Positions 43,997-56,260 of a stretch of 64,000 nt of DNA are shown here, one piece after another. Every line of letters starts with the position of its first letter. Within the stretch, counting starts at the first letter, position 1. The DNA is from Przewalskia tangutica (taxonomy: Eukaryota; Streptophyta; Magnoliopsida; Solanales; Solanaceae). The notes under the pieces were generated by a model. That model had not been told where the DNA came from, made no database searches, and saw nothing but the letters and a program-made list of their open reading frames with translations. The DNA lies in the NCBI GenBank assembly GCA_029844215.1, contig CM056738.1:61161593-61225592 (forward strand), written 5' to 3'. A program made the position numbers and the translations under genes.

Positions 43997-46125
43997 TGTT
44001 ATACCCCGTATTTCCAGAGTATGTACGTGAACGCGTACGTATTATAATTTGAGCCTTAAAGTTGGCTAGTTTCGAAATTTGTACACAACACCCGATTAGA
44101 GTCGTTTTTCGACGAAACGTTTCCACAGCTTTCGTAGGAAAAATTCCGGCTATGTCATTTATAATTTTTGCGGATTTTTCCGAGAGACGAAACATTTTGG
44201 ACCAACGGGAGGGTGACATGTGTCACCCTCACATTGGAAGCTAGGGACGGCAAAGAGGACGACTTGGGCACGTTTTTTGTGCAAAAAAATGTGGTCAAGG
44301 GTTAGGTAGGATATTTTGGGTAGATGGATAAGGTAGCACATGGCTTAATCTTGGCCTTACACTTGCCTAACACTTGGATGGATCTTGGCCATTGGTTGGC
44401 CTTCACTTGACCTATAAATACCCCTCTAGTTGAAGACTTTCTTCATCCAAAAACTTGAGCAATCTAACTAAGTCTCAAAATACTCCCTCTCCTGAGCTGG
44501 CCCACCACACCCCTCCCCTTTGAGAGCCCTTGGCCGAGAGCCACCTCCCTCCTGTGGTGTTTCTTTGTGGGTACCCCTAGCCTAGTTGTCTCGTATAAAT
44601 ACCCCCCTTTTTGTGGTATAGAAATACTCTCCAAGTATTGTTATAATGCCCAAATACCTTGGCCCAAATACCTTGTAGTATTCCCAAGGTTACACTTTTA
44701 CAAAAGCCCAGAAAATACTATTATACTTCCCTCAGTCACAAAAACGAAACCCTATGTAAATCTTCACCCGTAGTTGAAGTCATAAATAGAAGTTGGTTAG
44801 AACTTCTAAGGGTTGGTTGGACCGGATCGAGCGCCGAGTAGGAGCTAAACGTTGTTCAGATCGACATATAAACTCGGATAATTTTGGGCTTATCGAGGTA
44901 AACATTCTTGACCTTACATTGTAATTGGAAATTACATGTTGTAGGAGTATATAGTTAAGTATACTATATATAGAACTGAACATAGTTGTGCGGCAATGTC
45001 TTTTGACTTAAGCTCGAATAATACTTACGGCAATGTCTTGCGACTTAAGCTGAATTTAAAGAAGAGAAGCGACTGTAATTACATAGGTGTATCAGACATG
45101 AGACTTGTGTAACATTCTTGTGTAGTAGAATTGTACACGTCAGGTTAGGCGTGTTAACCCCCGGTTGGCTTGGTAGCCACCGATAGAGAGAGAGATTTAC
45201 GCCATGTGAGGTCTTCGAATTTTCGTAGAATATTCTACGTCGGGATCTAAAGATATTAATAGCGCTTTGTGGCCTCTATAGGTTGTAGTACTACGTGTGG
45301 AGTGATCGCTTGATCGAGAGTGTAGCCGACGGTTTGAGGTACTTGGAGCGTTTGCTATTAGTCGATAATCGTCATGAGGTATGTGAACCTCTTCCTATCT
45401 GTTCTAGCATGATATGTGTAATAACTATGTAGTGCGGTGACGTATATGTTTAATGTATTTGATTGGTTTGAAACATAAAGTGTTATAACGGCTTTATGGG
45501 AAGTTGGTTATAACGACTTTATGTAGGTAAGAAAGTACTTGTGGTTTTTAAGAGGTAAATCGATTTGAACTATAAGCTGGTGGCTATGTGATAATAAAGA
45601 ACTTGAAGTATTTCAAAAGATTTTGAATCATTTTGAGAGAAGAAGTAATACTTGGTTTTGGAAACTTAAGAGTTATACTAGCTTTATGGGAAGTTAGGTA
45701 TAACGGCTTAAAAATGTTTCTTGATTTGGAAATCAAAATGTGTATCGACAAACCACTGCAGCGTTAATAAAAGGAAATGTTTTGGACAGATTTAGTATTA
45801 TTAAAACCAGTAGAAACTTCCATCTGCATAGAAGCTAAGATGAGACAAAATGACATTTCCTAGATCATGGCTGCTTATTAAGATTGATTATAAACAAGAT
45901 AACCTACTCACTTATAAGACATAGGTTTCTCAAAACGTTTAAAGGAGAATTATGTTTTAAAGGATTTAAAACTATGAACTACGAAACCTTTTTCTAAAAT
46001 GAGAAACTTGAGCATTCGAAATTAGGCAAACTTGAACGTTTGGAAAATAAGGTTGTTACTTGATTTTACAAAGGAAAGCATTTTGGTTTACTTAACAATG
46101 TTAGTCACTCAAATTTTATACTACG
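43997..46125 (+). repeat. Gypsy LTR fragment E, cut by C
   Basis: It begins TGTTATACCCCGTATTTCCAG and matches the first 2.1 kb of the C LTR. It carries TATA-like boxes at 44411-44424 and 44593-44606. It ends at 46125 where a second TGTTATACCCC starts, so C inserted into a relative of itself. Confidence 0.88.
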
Positions 46126-46527
46126 TGTTATACCCCGTATTTCCAGAGTATGTACGTGAGGGCGTACGTATTAAAATTTAAGCCTTAAGGATTAGCTAGT
46201 TTCGAATATTGTACACAACTACCGTTAGGAGTCGTTTTTCCTAAACGCTTTCCACGACTTTGTAGGGAAAATTCCGGCTATGTCATTTATAATTTTTGCG
46301 GATTTTTCCGAGAGACGAAACATTTTGGACCAACGGGAGGGTGACATGTGTCACCCTCACATTGGATGAAGTGGGCGGTAATGCTTGGCCGATTGGGTCT
46401 TGTGTAGTTGGTAGGATATTTTGTGCAAGTTGTGTGATAGATGGATAAGGTACACATGGTGGAAATCTAGCCCTACACTTGCACCACACTTGTCTTCATC
46501 TTGGCCATTGGTTGGCCTTCACTTGAC

Positions 46528-46540
46528 CTATAAATACCCC
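46528..46540 (+). promoter_or_regulatory. Candidate TATA box, gypsy C LTR
   Basis: CTATAAATACCCC lies 402 bp into the LTR. A second copy, GTATAAATACCCC, is at 46711-46723. The spacing of the pair (about 180 bp) is kept in E. Confidence 0.5.
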
Positions 46541-48485
46541 CTTAGTTGATGAACTTTCTTCATCCAAAAATTGAGCAATCTACCTAAGTCTCAAAATACT
46601 CCCTCCTCTTGTGGTTCTCGTCCAAAGCCTCTCCTCCTCCTCCTAGTGGCCTTTGCCGAGAGCCCCCTCCTTTGTGGTGTTTGGTAGGGTACCCCTAGCC
46701 TAGTTGTCTCGTATAAATACCCCTTGTAGTGGTATAGAAATACTCTCCTAATATTGTTGTTATGTCCAAATACCTTGGCCCAAATACCTTGTAGTATTCC
46801 CAAGGTTACACTTATACTAGCCCAGAAAATACCATTATACTTTCCCTCAGTCGCTAAAACGAAACCCTAAGTAAATCTTCACCCGTAGTTGAAGTTATAA
46901 GTAGAAGTTGGTTAGAACTTCTAATGGTTGGTTGGAGCGGGTCGGAGCGCACGGAGTAGGAGCTAAACCTTGCTCAGGATCGACATATAAACTCGGATAA
47001 TTTTGGGCTTATCGAGGTAAACACTCTTGACCTTCTATTTTAATTGGGAATTACATGTTGTAGGAATATATAGTTGAAGTATACTATATATAGAACTGAT
47101 TATAATTGTGGCAATGTCTTTTGACTTAAGCCTGAATACTACTTATGGCAATGTCTTGCGACTTAAGCTGAATTTAAAGAAGTGAATCAATCAGAACTAC
47201 ATAGGATCAGACATGAGACTTGTGTAGTATTCTTGTGAGTAGAATTGTACATGTCAGTTAGACGTACAAACCCCCGGTTGGCTTGGTAGCCTCGTTAAAG
47301 GAGGAGATTAACGCCACATGCGGGGAGGTGCCGAATTTACGTAGAATATGGAGCGATGAGATCTAGATGTTAATAAAGCGCTTGTGGCCTTATAGGTTGA
47401 AGTACTACGTGTGGTGCGATCTATGTGTCTTAAGGAGTAGCCGACGGTTTGAAGTACTTGGAGCGTTTTGCTAGTAGTCGGAACTCGTCGCGAGGTATGT
47501 GAACCTCTTCCTATCTCTTCTAGCATGATATGTGTGAACTATGTAGTACGGTGACGCATACGTGTTAAGCGTGTTTGATTGTTTTAAAACATAAAGTGTT
47601 ATAACGGCTTTATGGGAAGTTGGTTATAACGACTTTATGTAGGTAAGAAAATACTTTATGGTTTTAAAAGGTAATCGATGTGAATTATAAGCGGCTAGTT
47701 ATAATAAAGAACTTGATGTATTTCAAAAGAGTTATAAATCGTTTTGAAGGAGAGTAACACTTGGTTTTAAAGGTTTTAAAAGAGTTATACTAGCTTATGG
47801 GAAGTTAGGTATAATGTCTTAAGAAAGGTAAAGAAAATGGTTTCTTGATGTTAGAAGTTAAAAGACTTGATCTTATAAGATAAGAGACTTAACTTATTTG
47901 TTTTAATGTGGATGTTTGTGTGAAACCTCATTCGTGAGTAATGAGTACTTGGTTTTATTTAAAGGGATAATGTTTTACCGATTTGAAATCGAATGTGTAT
48001 CGACAGGACCACCGCGGCGTTAATAAAGGAGAATGTATTGAATAATGAAGTATTGTATTAAAACCAATAAAACATCCATCCGCATGTGCTAAGATGAGAC
48101 AAAATGATATTACATATCCTAGATCATGGTCGCTTAATAAGATCGATTATAAACAAGAATAAACTACTCACATATAAGGCATACGTTTCTCAAATCATTA
48201 AAGGAGAATTATGTTTTAAAGGATTAAAACTAGAACTACGAAACCTTTTCTAAAAATGAGAAACTTGAGCATTTGAAATTAGGCAAACTTGAGCGTTTGG
48301 AAAATAAGGTTGTTACTTGATTTTACAAAGGAAAGCCTTTTGTTTACTTAACAATGTTCGTCACTCTATTTTTATACTACGGACATCGGGTGACTTTTAT
48401 AAAGGAATGGATCTCTTTAAAAGGAATTTAACGACGTAGTACTTTAGGGTTAAAACCCGACTTTGGCATAAAATGGAAGTAACTT

Positions 48486-48661
48486 GAGTTGTGTAACTTG
48501 CCTATGCTTGTGTTGTGTAACTTGCCTATACCGGTTGTTGTGTAACTTGCCTATGCTTGTGTTGTGTAACTTGCCTATCTTGGTTGTTGTGTAACTTGCC
48601 TATGCTTGTGTTGTGTAACTTGCCTATGCTTGTTGTTGCGTAACTTGCTTATGCTTGTGGT
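48486..48661 (+). repeat. 24-25 bp LTR minisatellite, C 5' LTR
   Basis: Seven units of the form GTTGTGTAACTTGCCTATGC, followed by 4-6 variable bases. A second, longer and GC-rich degenerate array with GGTCGGCTCG and TACTTGCCCCG follows at 48700-48925. Confidence 0.9.
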
Positions 48662-49370
48662 GATAGCCTTGGTTGTGCAAGAATGGTTATTTTATGGACT
48701 AGCTCTCCATGAGGTTTCTTCGTTCGCCTTGGTCACCGGTGGTCGGCTCGTACTTGCCCCGCCTCATGGCTGATTCGGCCTTGGTACCCTAGTCACCGCA
48801 CTTTCCCCATTCGAACAGAGTGACGGTCTCGTGATACGACCATGGTCCCGGTGGTCGACCAGTACTTGCCCGGTCGCTCGTGGCCGGCCTTGGTATCCGA
48901 GTCGGCTCGCACTTGCCCCGTATCGGCCGTGTTTTGGTTGCATTATATTATTGTACGGTCGGATCCGTAGTTATACTTGTCCTATACGGTTTTTATGACA
49001 CGTGGGACACGTGTTCATGTATACTCCTTGGTATTGTCATATCATAAAGCGCCGTGAGGAAGAAATTCCACGCACAGTGATAATTTGGAGGCGTGAGTCA
49101 CGACTTGATGTAACTAGTTATATGTTATGTCTTGTAGTTTGGTCATCATACATGTCTCGCTTTATATAGACTATTATGATTTCATTTCTGATTTTCTGAT
49201 TTCACATACTGCACTTGTCTCGACCTCCTTCGGGCTGCGTTCATGCCGCAGTAAGTACATCGTCTGTCGATCCCCGCTTAGGATCACCTTTAGCGCATTG
49301 GGAAGCCAGTTCCTTGGAGGCTTATCTTTTGGTATGTGTTCCCGAGTTGTAGGTTCTTGTACATTCGGGG

Positions 49371-49393
49371 TATGGCGGCCCTGTCCCGTCATA
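49371..49393 (+). other. U5 hairpin, C 5' LTR
   Basis: TATGGCGG and CCGTCATA-side arms around GCCCTGTC, as in A'. Confidence 0.5.
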
Positions 49394-49630
49394 GTTGTTG
49401 TAAATCTTAGAGGTGCAGCCTTTGTGTGGTGGTTTTGTAAAAGGTTTAAACCGCTCGTTTTGAAAGAGTTGTTTATATATATTTTATTGGAAGGTAACCG
49501 TTTGGTTGCTTTGTTTTATTATCTTGTCTCATGTTCATGTTTAAGTTTTTATTTCATTGGTTTTCTCGATGTTGTATTACTAGGGTGCCGGGTAAGGCAC
49601 GACCACGGGCCGGATCGGTCGCGATGTAAG

Positions 49631-49641
49631 TGGTATCGAGC
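49631..49641 (+). other. Primer binding site, gypsy C
   Basis: TGGTATCGAGC, 4 bases after the LTR end. Confidence 0.85.
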
Positions 49642-49685
49642 GATTAGTCCTCGGAAAGTGTCTACGCACCGTGTCTAGTAGTCTT

Positions 49686-49719
49686 GATTATCGATGTGTT
49701 GTGCACCACATCTATAATC
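49686..49719 (+). other. Leader hairpin with GTGCAC loop, gypsy C
   Basis: GATTATCGATGTG, loop TTGTGCAC, CACATCTATAATC. One pair that is G-U in A' and B is A-U here. It lies 44-45 nt after the primer site. Confidence 0.65.
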
Positions 49720-49826
49720 GAGAGGCTGCAGGACATTTAGGATTAGTTTCCATTCTTCTCATTACGAGATCGTGCCTTAGAGCGTGTGATAAGATTGGAC
49801 CCTCCGACATACCGCTTTTACCGATT

Positions 49827-50960
49827 ATGCCTCCGCAGGCAACCCGCCTGGCGGCAAGGCAGCAGGCGTGAGCGAGCAGAGTATGCGGCAGAGACCACAG
49901 TACCTGAGCCTCCAGTCCCGCAGTCTGGAGCAGAGGAGATGGGTCACAAGGAGTGGGCCCAGTTAATGGCCAGGGTTGTGGCCAGATATGAGGATAGGCT
50001 GGACGCAGCAGCCCAAAGAGCACGATGGTTCACCCTAGATCGATAGTTCGAGGCTACGGATTTTACGAGTTGTAGGCCGCGAGTTTTATGGGTCGAGGCA
50101 CGAGGATGATCCGCAGGAGTTCATCCGACGATTCTGTGGATCATGAGAGTGATCAAGGCATCGGAGACCGAGTCGGTGGTCCTAGGTTCGCATCACCGCG
50201 TGATACCGTGATCGTTTGATTCGTGAGCTGTCCCGGAGAGCATGCACTTCCGGCTTTATGGGACGAGTTCTCGAGGCCTTTCTTGCACATTTCTTGCCTC
50301 GCGGATGAGGAGGGCTCGCGCACAGATTTTTGGTGTTACGGCGCAGGCGCATGCTCGGGAGTACAATGTGAGTTCGACTCATTGGCGTGACGTCCGCGTT
50401 GGTAGCTAGTATGGAGGATCGAGTGCACCGATTTGTTACAGGGCTCGATGATCACCTAGCCGAGTTGTTCGGTGTAGCTCTTCACCGGCATGGACATTGC
50501 CGCATGCGAGCTTATGACCGGGATGTGAGAGAGGATAAATCGACGGAATGACCGTGGTCGAAGAGGGCCGAACAGCAGGTCCTGGTGACTTTCGAGGCGG
50601 ACCGCCAAAGAAGAGCGATTATGCGCCCACGCGATGAGTGGTCCTCCACGCCTTGGACCTTCGAGATATTGAGGAGCGTGTCGGGCTCCCGAGTTTCAGA
50701 TTTTCGGGAAGCGAGTGCTCGCCGGATGAGGTTGCCCTTGTCTCTGTGGCCGTTGTGGAAAGCTTCATAAAGGAGAGTGTCGTACTAACTCGAGATTGTT
50801 ATTTTTGCGCCAACAGGGCCATCGGCAAGAGATCGTCCACTGTGGTAGCCTGGAAGGATAGCATGGACTACTAGAGCGATTGGTTCTTCACCTTCCATAG
50901 CCAGCAGATGTTCAGACACCGGCAGCCCCAGAGAGGTCGCGGTGGAAGTTCCTGATTTAG
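49827..50960 (+). pseudogene. Gypsy C gag
   Basis: The start M-P-P-Q-A-T is at 49827, about 110 bases after the leader hairpin, matching A' and D. Scattered pieces of gag are readable in different frames: D-D-P-Q-E-F-I near 50105, E-D-R-V-H-R near 50415, and a Gly/Arg-rich end with G-R-G-G-S-S near 50935. No uninterrupted frame exceeds about 85 codons. Compared with B, short losses at CAG/CTG and GG/CC runs explain many frame changes, so it is unclear how broken the real gene is. The stop TAG at about 50958 sits where B also stops. Confidence 0.7.
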
Positions 50961-51960
50961 CGGTCCTTTGAACGCCTATTTTCGGTATATCCTTAACCCT
51001 TTAAAGATTTGTATGCATGATATGATGACCTTATTATTGTGTGCTACGTGCGGATAAGCGTTATGATGGTTATGAGTTAGAAAGCTTGGCTAGTTGAAAG
51101 GATTTGTATGGGGCATGGAAAGTGTGAACTTTAGAATATTTCATGTTGAGACCTTAGATGTAAGGTCGTCTTGAGTACCAGATTTTGCAAGTGATCCTTG
51201 TCGGAATACATTTTATGCCTAGAATGTGTTGTGTGATAATTTCCTTGAGTAGTGTTAAATGGAAGTGGTAGCTTTCATGACCTGTTGAGGTAAGATTGTT
51301 CCGGGTCGGGGAACAAGAGCGTGATGCGTTAGTGGATCGGGTTGGGGCCATGTTGAGGGCCAACCCGCGGCCGGTTTCAAAGTGGGGTCAGCTCTGGGTG
51401 GTCCCGCCAGGTGGTAGGGTCACGAGGGTGCTAGGCCCAAGTTTAGATGACCATCGTATGAGTTCGTGGGTAAGTTCGACCAGAATCGGTTCGTGAAGGC
51501 CGGGAATGGCCTTAGAAAAGAAGTGAAGCTAGTAAGATGACCAAGTTTGGAGGTAGTGGCTCCAAGGGTTGGAAACAGAAGCGTTGACTAAAGTGTGGTA
51601 CGTATACTAGAAGAGTTCAAGTGTTCGAGAAGAGTACGACGAGTAAGGGTAGAGGCGAGCATGTATTGCGAGCATAGATATGATCATTTCTTGTGAAGAG
51701 AGAAGGTGCGATGGATGTATATTTTAGACCTCAGGAATCGCATGCAGCCCGGTACCATTTGTTGGGTCGCCGGAGTGACACTAGAACCTCGCGGCAAAGT
51801 GACAAAAGTTTGTGATGTTAGAGGTGTTTCCTCGTGGACTTGGATGTAAGCATTTACGCGGGTGTTTCGTGGCGGTTGTGGCGTTGGCAACTTATTAGAA
51901 GAACTCTATCATTATCAGTCTTGAGAAGGAACATTCGGACGAATGTTTCTAAGAGGAGAA
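50961..51960 (+). other. Gypsy C noncoding tail and polypurine tract
   Basis: Gag homology ends within 40 bases at TTTCGGTATATCC. The tail then matches 21106-22060 of A' in reverse. CATTCGGACGAATG and the tract AAGAGGAGAA (51951-51960) precede the 3' LTR. No pol sequence is present. Confidence 0.75.
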
Positions 51961-52300
51961 TGTTATACCGTATTTCGCAGTATGCGTGAGGCGTCGTATT
52001 ATAATTTAAGCCTTAAGGATTGGCTAGTTTGAATATTGTACACAACTACCGTTAGAGTCGTTTTTCGATGAAACGTTTCACAACTTTTGTAGGAAAATTC
52101 CGGCTATGTCATTTATAATTTTTGCGGATTTTTAGAGGCGAAACATTTTGGACCAGCGGAGGGTGACATGTGTCACCTCGCATTGGATGAAGTGGCGGTA
52201 ATGCTTGGCCGATTGGGTCTTGTGTAGTTGGTAGGATATTTTGTGCAAGTTGTGTGGTAGATGGATAAGGTACACATGGTGGAAATCTAGCCTACACTTG
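51961..52300 (+). repeat. Gypsy C 3' LTR, part 1
   Basis: It starts TGTTATACCG, with bases missing relative to TGTTATACCCCG at 46126. It ends in the target duplication ACTTG (52296-52300). Confidence 0.9.
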
Positions 52301-54699
52301 TGTCACGACTGCCCGGGCGGATCGTGCCTTCAGGGGCACCCAAGTAGTCATACATCGAGTAACCGGAATATAAAACAAGACAGGAAACAGTTTTTAAAAT
52401 AAGTCACAGTTTATCTGATTAAAAGCTTGCCTTTCGGCATAATATAAATAACTCAAGTTTTTCAGTTACATCCCATCTGTACAATAGTACTACTGACCTC
52501 TAAGGAAGTAAACAACTATGGCGACGGGCCGCCATACCACTGATCATAAAAACTATCTACAATACAGGAGATCATACCCAAAAGTAGAGCCTCGGGAGAA
52601 GATGGAGCTCACGACACCAACGCAAAGATCCTAAGGATGTGGATCTAGCACTGCTTGCCACCGCGGCATGAACGCAGCCCCAAGGAGGTCGATAACAGTA
52701 CTAAGTATGCGAAATCAGAAATACTTAAATGAAAACATATCATTTTAAAACTTTACAAATATGTGTGAAACAACGAGAAACCGCACGTAGTACCACATCA
52801 CAAACAAGAGCAACAATAGGTAAGCGTAATAGGTCTTGTCTAGGCCGCGAATGATCAAAGCAGGCCACTGCGCCCATATCATCATTCCCGCAAGCCTAAT
52901 CTGACTCGAGTCCGCGATAGGCCACTCACGGGCCCGCGTGAGGTATAACCCCGCATCGAGGGTAGCTACTCGGCGTAAATCGCCCCGACTCGTTGTCGCA
53001 TGGCCACATGACGCGTGAGGTATAACCCGCATACTAACACGAACTCTCGTAGCTCGCGATAGCCCTGGACCCGCATGAGGTATTCTCGAATCATGGTCCT
53101 GCATCGCTGAGTCTACCCCAGACGGAGGCGGCTTAACCCCTAGATCATCTCAAGAGGTGAGTGATAGTATACTAACATAACAACTTATCTTTAAACAACA
53201 TAAGCACAACAAGGATACTCACCTATACAAACGTTACAAGATACTAACACACATAGCCTCATATCATGTCTACTTATCAAACCATCTTTATTATTCTTTT
53301 CACAATACAAGTCTGTTACAAACACATAGGCAAACTTGTTTCTTTTATAAATCTTAAGTGGTTATACTTACTTCCCATAAAGCTAGTATAACTCTTAAGC
53401 TTCTGTTTTAAAAACCAATTAGTTCTCTTCTGTTAATATGAGTCAGTAGTCTTTTGAAATGTTTTCAGTTCTTTATTATTCAGGCTTAAGCCGTGAGGCA
53501 TTGCCGTAAGTATTATTCAGGCTTAAGCCGTGAGGCATTGCCGTAAGTATTATTCAGGCTTAAGTCAAAGACATTGCCGTAGTTATATTGTAAAATATCA
53601 TGCTTTAGGAAGAATCACATACCTTCTCAGCGAAAACCACCTGCCAAGTTGAATATGTCGCGCGCAGAGAGTCAGCCTATAATAGTCACAGATATCTATT
53701 AAAGACTACTCTGAAGGTCATTCTAAACAGGGGGTTCATAATTCTACGGAAAGTCGGCAAGACAACCCTACGGTGAGCTATGTAAGTTCATCGTGAAAAC
53801 AAATTCTATGTAGTCTGATCAATATTATTCTGTGATATTCTTCTAAGTATCTAATACTTATTCTAATACTACAACAGTAAGTATTCTCTAATTCAAAAGA
53901 GGTTTAGGATTAGTTACCTCGGTAAGCCCAATAATATCCTAGAAAAAGTCGCGCCTGAGCAAGGTTTTGCTCCTAAGTTGTATGCTCCAAGGAAACCTTA
54001 GAAGTTCTTCACAACTTCTACTAAGTACTAAGGTATTTGGGCTAGGGTATTTTGGGCATTATAACGATACTAGAAGACAACTTTTCTACCAAGGAGGGGG
54101 TAGATTTGGCTAGGCTAGGGGGTCGGCTCTCGGCCACACTACACAAGGGAAGGGAAGAGGTGTTTGGACGAAAAGCTTAAGGGAGAGGAGAGGATTTTTA
54201 GACTTGGAGGATAACTTTGTGGATGAATAACTCTTCATCTCTAAGGGGGTATTTATAGCTCAAGCCTTGGCCAACCAATGGCCAAGATGAAGACAAGTGC
54301 AAGGCAAGTGTAAGGCCAAGATCAAGCCAAGTGCACCCTAACCCCTACTCCACAAAACACTCCACAAAACACTCCACAAAACATGGCACAAAACAAGGCC
54401 TAAGCAAGGAACCAATCGCCAAGGCCAACACCCTCTTTGACGCCTTGATCGTCCAAAGCCACCCCACTTGCTTCAATGTGAGGGTGACATGTCACCCTCC
54501 GTTGGTCCAAAATGTTTCGTCTCTCGGAAAAATCCGCAAAAATAAGAAATGGCATGGCGGAATTTACTCTACGAAAGTTGGGAAACGTTTAGCGTCGGAA
54601 AGCGATTCTTTTAGCGAGTTGTGTACAAAAGCGTCGAAGGCTAACTAAGGCCAAACTTTTGACGTATTCCTTACGCATACTGCGAAATACGGTATTACA
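52301..54699 (-). repeat. Gypsy D 3' LTR (2399 bp)
   Basis: It begins TGTCACGACT and ends GGTATTACA. It has the U5 hairpin remnant (52517-52537), a CGCATGAGGTATAACCC minisatellite (52830-53110), a 37-39 bp triplet of TTATTCAGGCTTAAGCC units (53474-53583), and three ACTCCACAAAAC repeats near 54348-54382. Confidence 0.9.
54245..54258 (-). promoter_or_regulatory. Candidate TATA box, gypsy D 3' LTR
   Basis: GCTATAAATACCCCC in element sense; the partner copy is at 61506-61520, about 460 bp from the LTR 5' end. Confidence 0.45.
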
Positions 54700-55290
54700 T
54701 TCTCCTCCTTAGAAACATTCGTCCGAATGTTCCTTCTCAAGACGATTAACGATAAGATTCTTCATAACTTAAGCAGTTTGCAAATGCCACACGCGCCACA
54801 AAACAACACTTAGGCATAGCGATAACGAAAATTTACAAGTAGGAAAGTGAATTACACGAGGTGTGGGGAATAGGTGAGATACTTCGCCTCATGTCCTCCT
54901 CGGCTTCCCACGTCATCTCCTACGAGCTCGTTCGCCACAAGACTTTGACGGAAGCCACGCCCTTCGTCCGCAGACGCCTAACACGACGATCGACTATCGC
55001 TATGGGAATCTCTCATACGATAACCCGCCGGTCACTGGACATCGTCAATCGGTGTACCTAGATGGATCCGATACATCTCCTCAAGATAGATACGTGAAAA
55101 ACGGATGCACCGCCTCCAGATCGGACGGCGGATCCAACTCATAGGCAACCTTGCCTACCTGCGACAATCGAACGCCCGATGTACCTAGGGTTGAGCTTCC
55201 TTATTCGAATCTCATCACACCTTCATGGGTGACACCTTTAGGAAAACCCAATCATGAACCTCGAACTCAAGATGCCGACGACGATGATCT
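54700..55290 (-). pseudogene. Gypsy D pol C-terminus: chromodomain region and polypurine tract
   Basis: The tract TAAGGAGGAGAA abuts the 3' LTR. From about 54870 upward the sequence aligns with the A chromodomain region (5895-6395): the W-E-A-E-D-E-M segment, the K-V-L-W-R segment and the L-D-L-P-x-x-L-E-A-V-H-P-x-F-H-V segment can be followed, but in shifting frames. Frameshifts fall where A has CTG, CAG or CC runs. No stop from a base substitution was identified. Confidence 0.75.
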
Positions 55291-56260
55291 GCGATACGAC
55301 TGCCGACTCGAAATGTCGATAGCCGCTCGGATAAGCTTCACCTTATCCATCGTCACGCACCAACCGTCCCACTAGCCGCACTCGCCCACATCGAACCAAC
55401 CTATAGGCGATCGCACTTCCTCCCATACAAGGCCTCGTAAGGCGCCATCCGAATCTTTGGAGTGGTAGCTATTATTATACGCAAACTCAACTAGAGGCAA
55501 ATGATCCTCCCAACTACCACTGAAGTCAATAACACAGCTCGCGGATATCCTCGAGAGTGCGGATAGTGCGCTCGCCTGTCCGTCATGCGTGGATGAAATG
55601 CGATTCGTGCTCACCGTCCCTAAACCTCTCGAAGGACCTCCGGAAGTTAGCGTAAACCGGGCTCCTCTGTCTGCGATATGATCAAGTAGGGACTCCATGC
55701 GATCGACGATCTCTCGGATGTAAAGTCCGCATAATCCTCACCAAAAGTCGTCCGGACGGAAGAAAGTGGGCTGATTTCACACCGTCGACAATAACCCATA
55801 TAGAATCATGTCTCCTCCGAGTGCGAGGTAATCACGTGATGAAGTCCATGTTGATTACCTCCCACTTCCGGTCGGGATCTCAATCGTCAGAATAAACCAC
55901 GGTGCCTCGTGCTCTACCTTCACTGCGACAACACGCACCGAGCTACGAACTCGCAACGCTCTCTTCAAGCCATCCCACCAATACACGATCTAAGGTCGTG
56001 GTACATCTTCGTCGACCCGGATGGATAGAGTAACGCTACCGTGTGTGCTTCCCAAGAACTCTTGCGAAGTCTCAAACATCCGGAACACACACCGCTTCAA
56101 ACATTAGCACCCCATCGTGCTACTCAAAAGGACCCTTGCCTCACGAAGAGGCGTATCACGATATCGAATCAAAGCCGATCCTCGAATCGTTGCCTCTTCA
56201 CCTCTCGACGATGGAAGACTCGGCAACCTCACGAACTCTAACCCCATCGCTATCGGAATC
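55291..56260 (-). pseudogene. Gypsy D integrase
   Basis: Readable blocks are R-S-P-I-G-W-F-D-V-G-E, F-S-G-S-W-E-D-H-L-P-L-V-E-F-A-Y-N-N-S-Y-H-S and A-D-R-G-A-R-F (second Asp region) at 55372-55698. Also readable is V-I-N-M-D-F near 55845, which keeps the first catalytic Asp that A has lost. The zinc-finger region (55920-56030) is recognisable by homology to A but frameshifted. Several single-base or two-base losses interrupt it. Confidence 0.8.

Larger units (their letters stand above)
46126..49626 (+). repeat. Gypsy C 5' LTR (about 3.5 kb)
   Basis: It begins TGTTATACCCC. The 3' end reads GGTCGCGATG where GGTCGTGACA is expected, so the last bases are altered. Its first 2.1 kb match E, and 46435-48500 match 61975-64000. 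Confidence 0.9.

Noticed and set aside
49127..49678. 183-codon open frame
   Set aside because: It spans the end of the C LTR and its primer site, has no recognisable domain, and no counterpart is open in the related LTRs.
51296..51496. Small protein gene in the C tail
   Set aside because: The matching part of A' is not open in the same frame, so the frame is not conserved.
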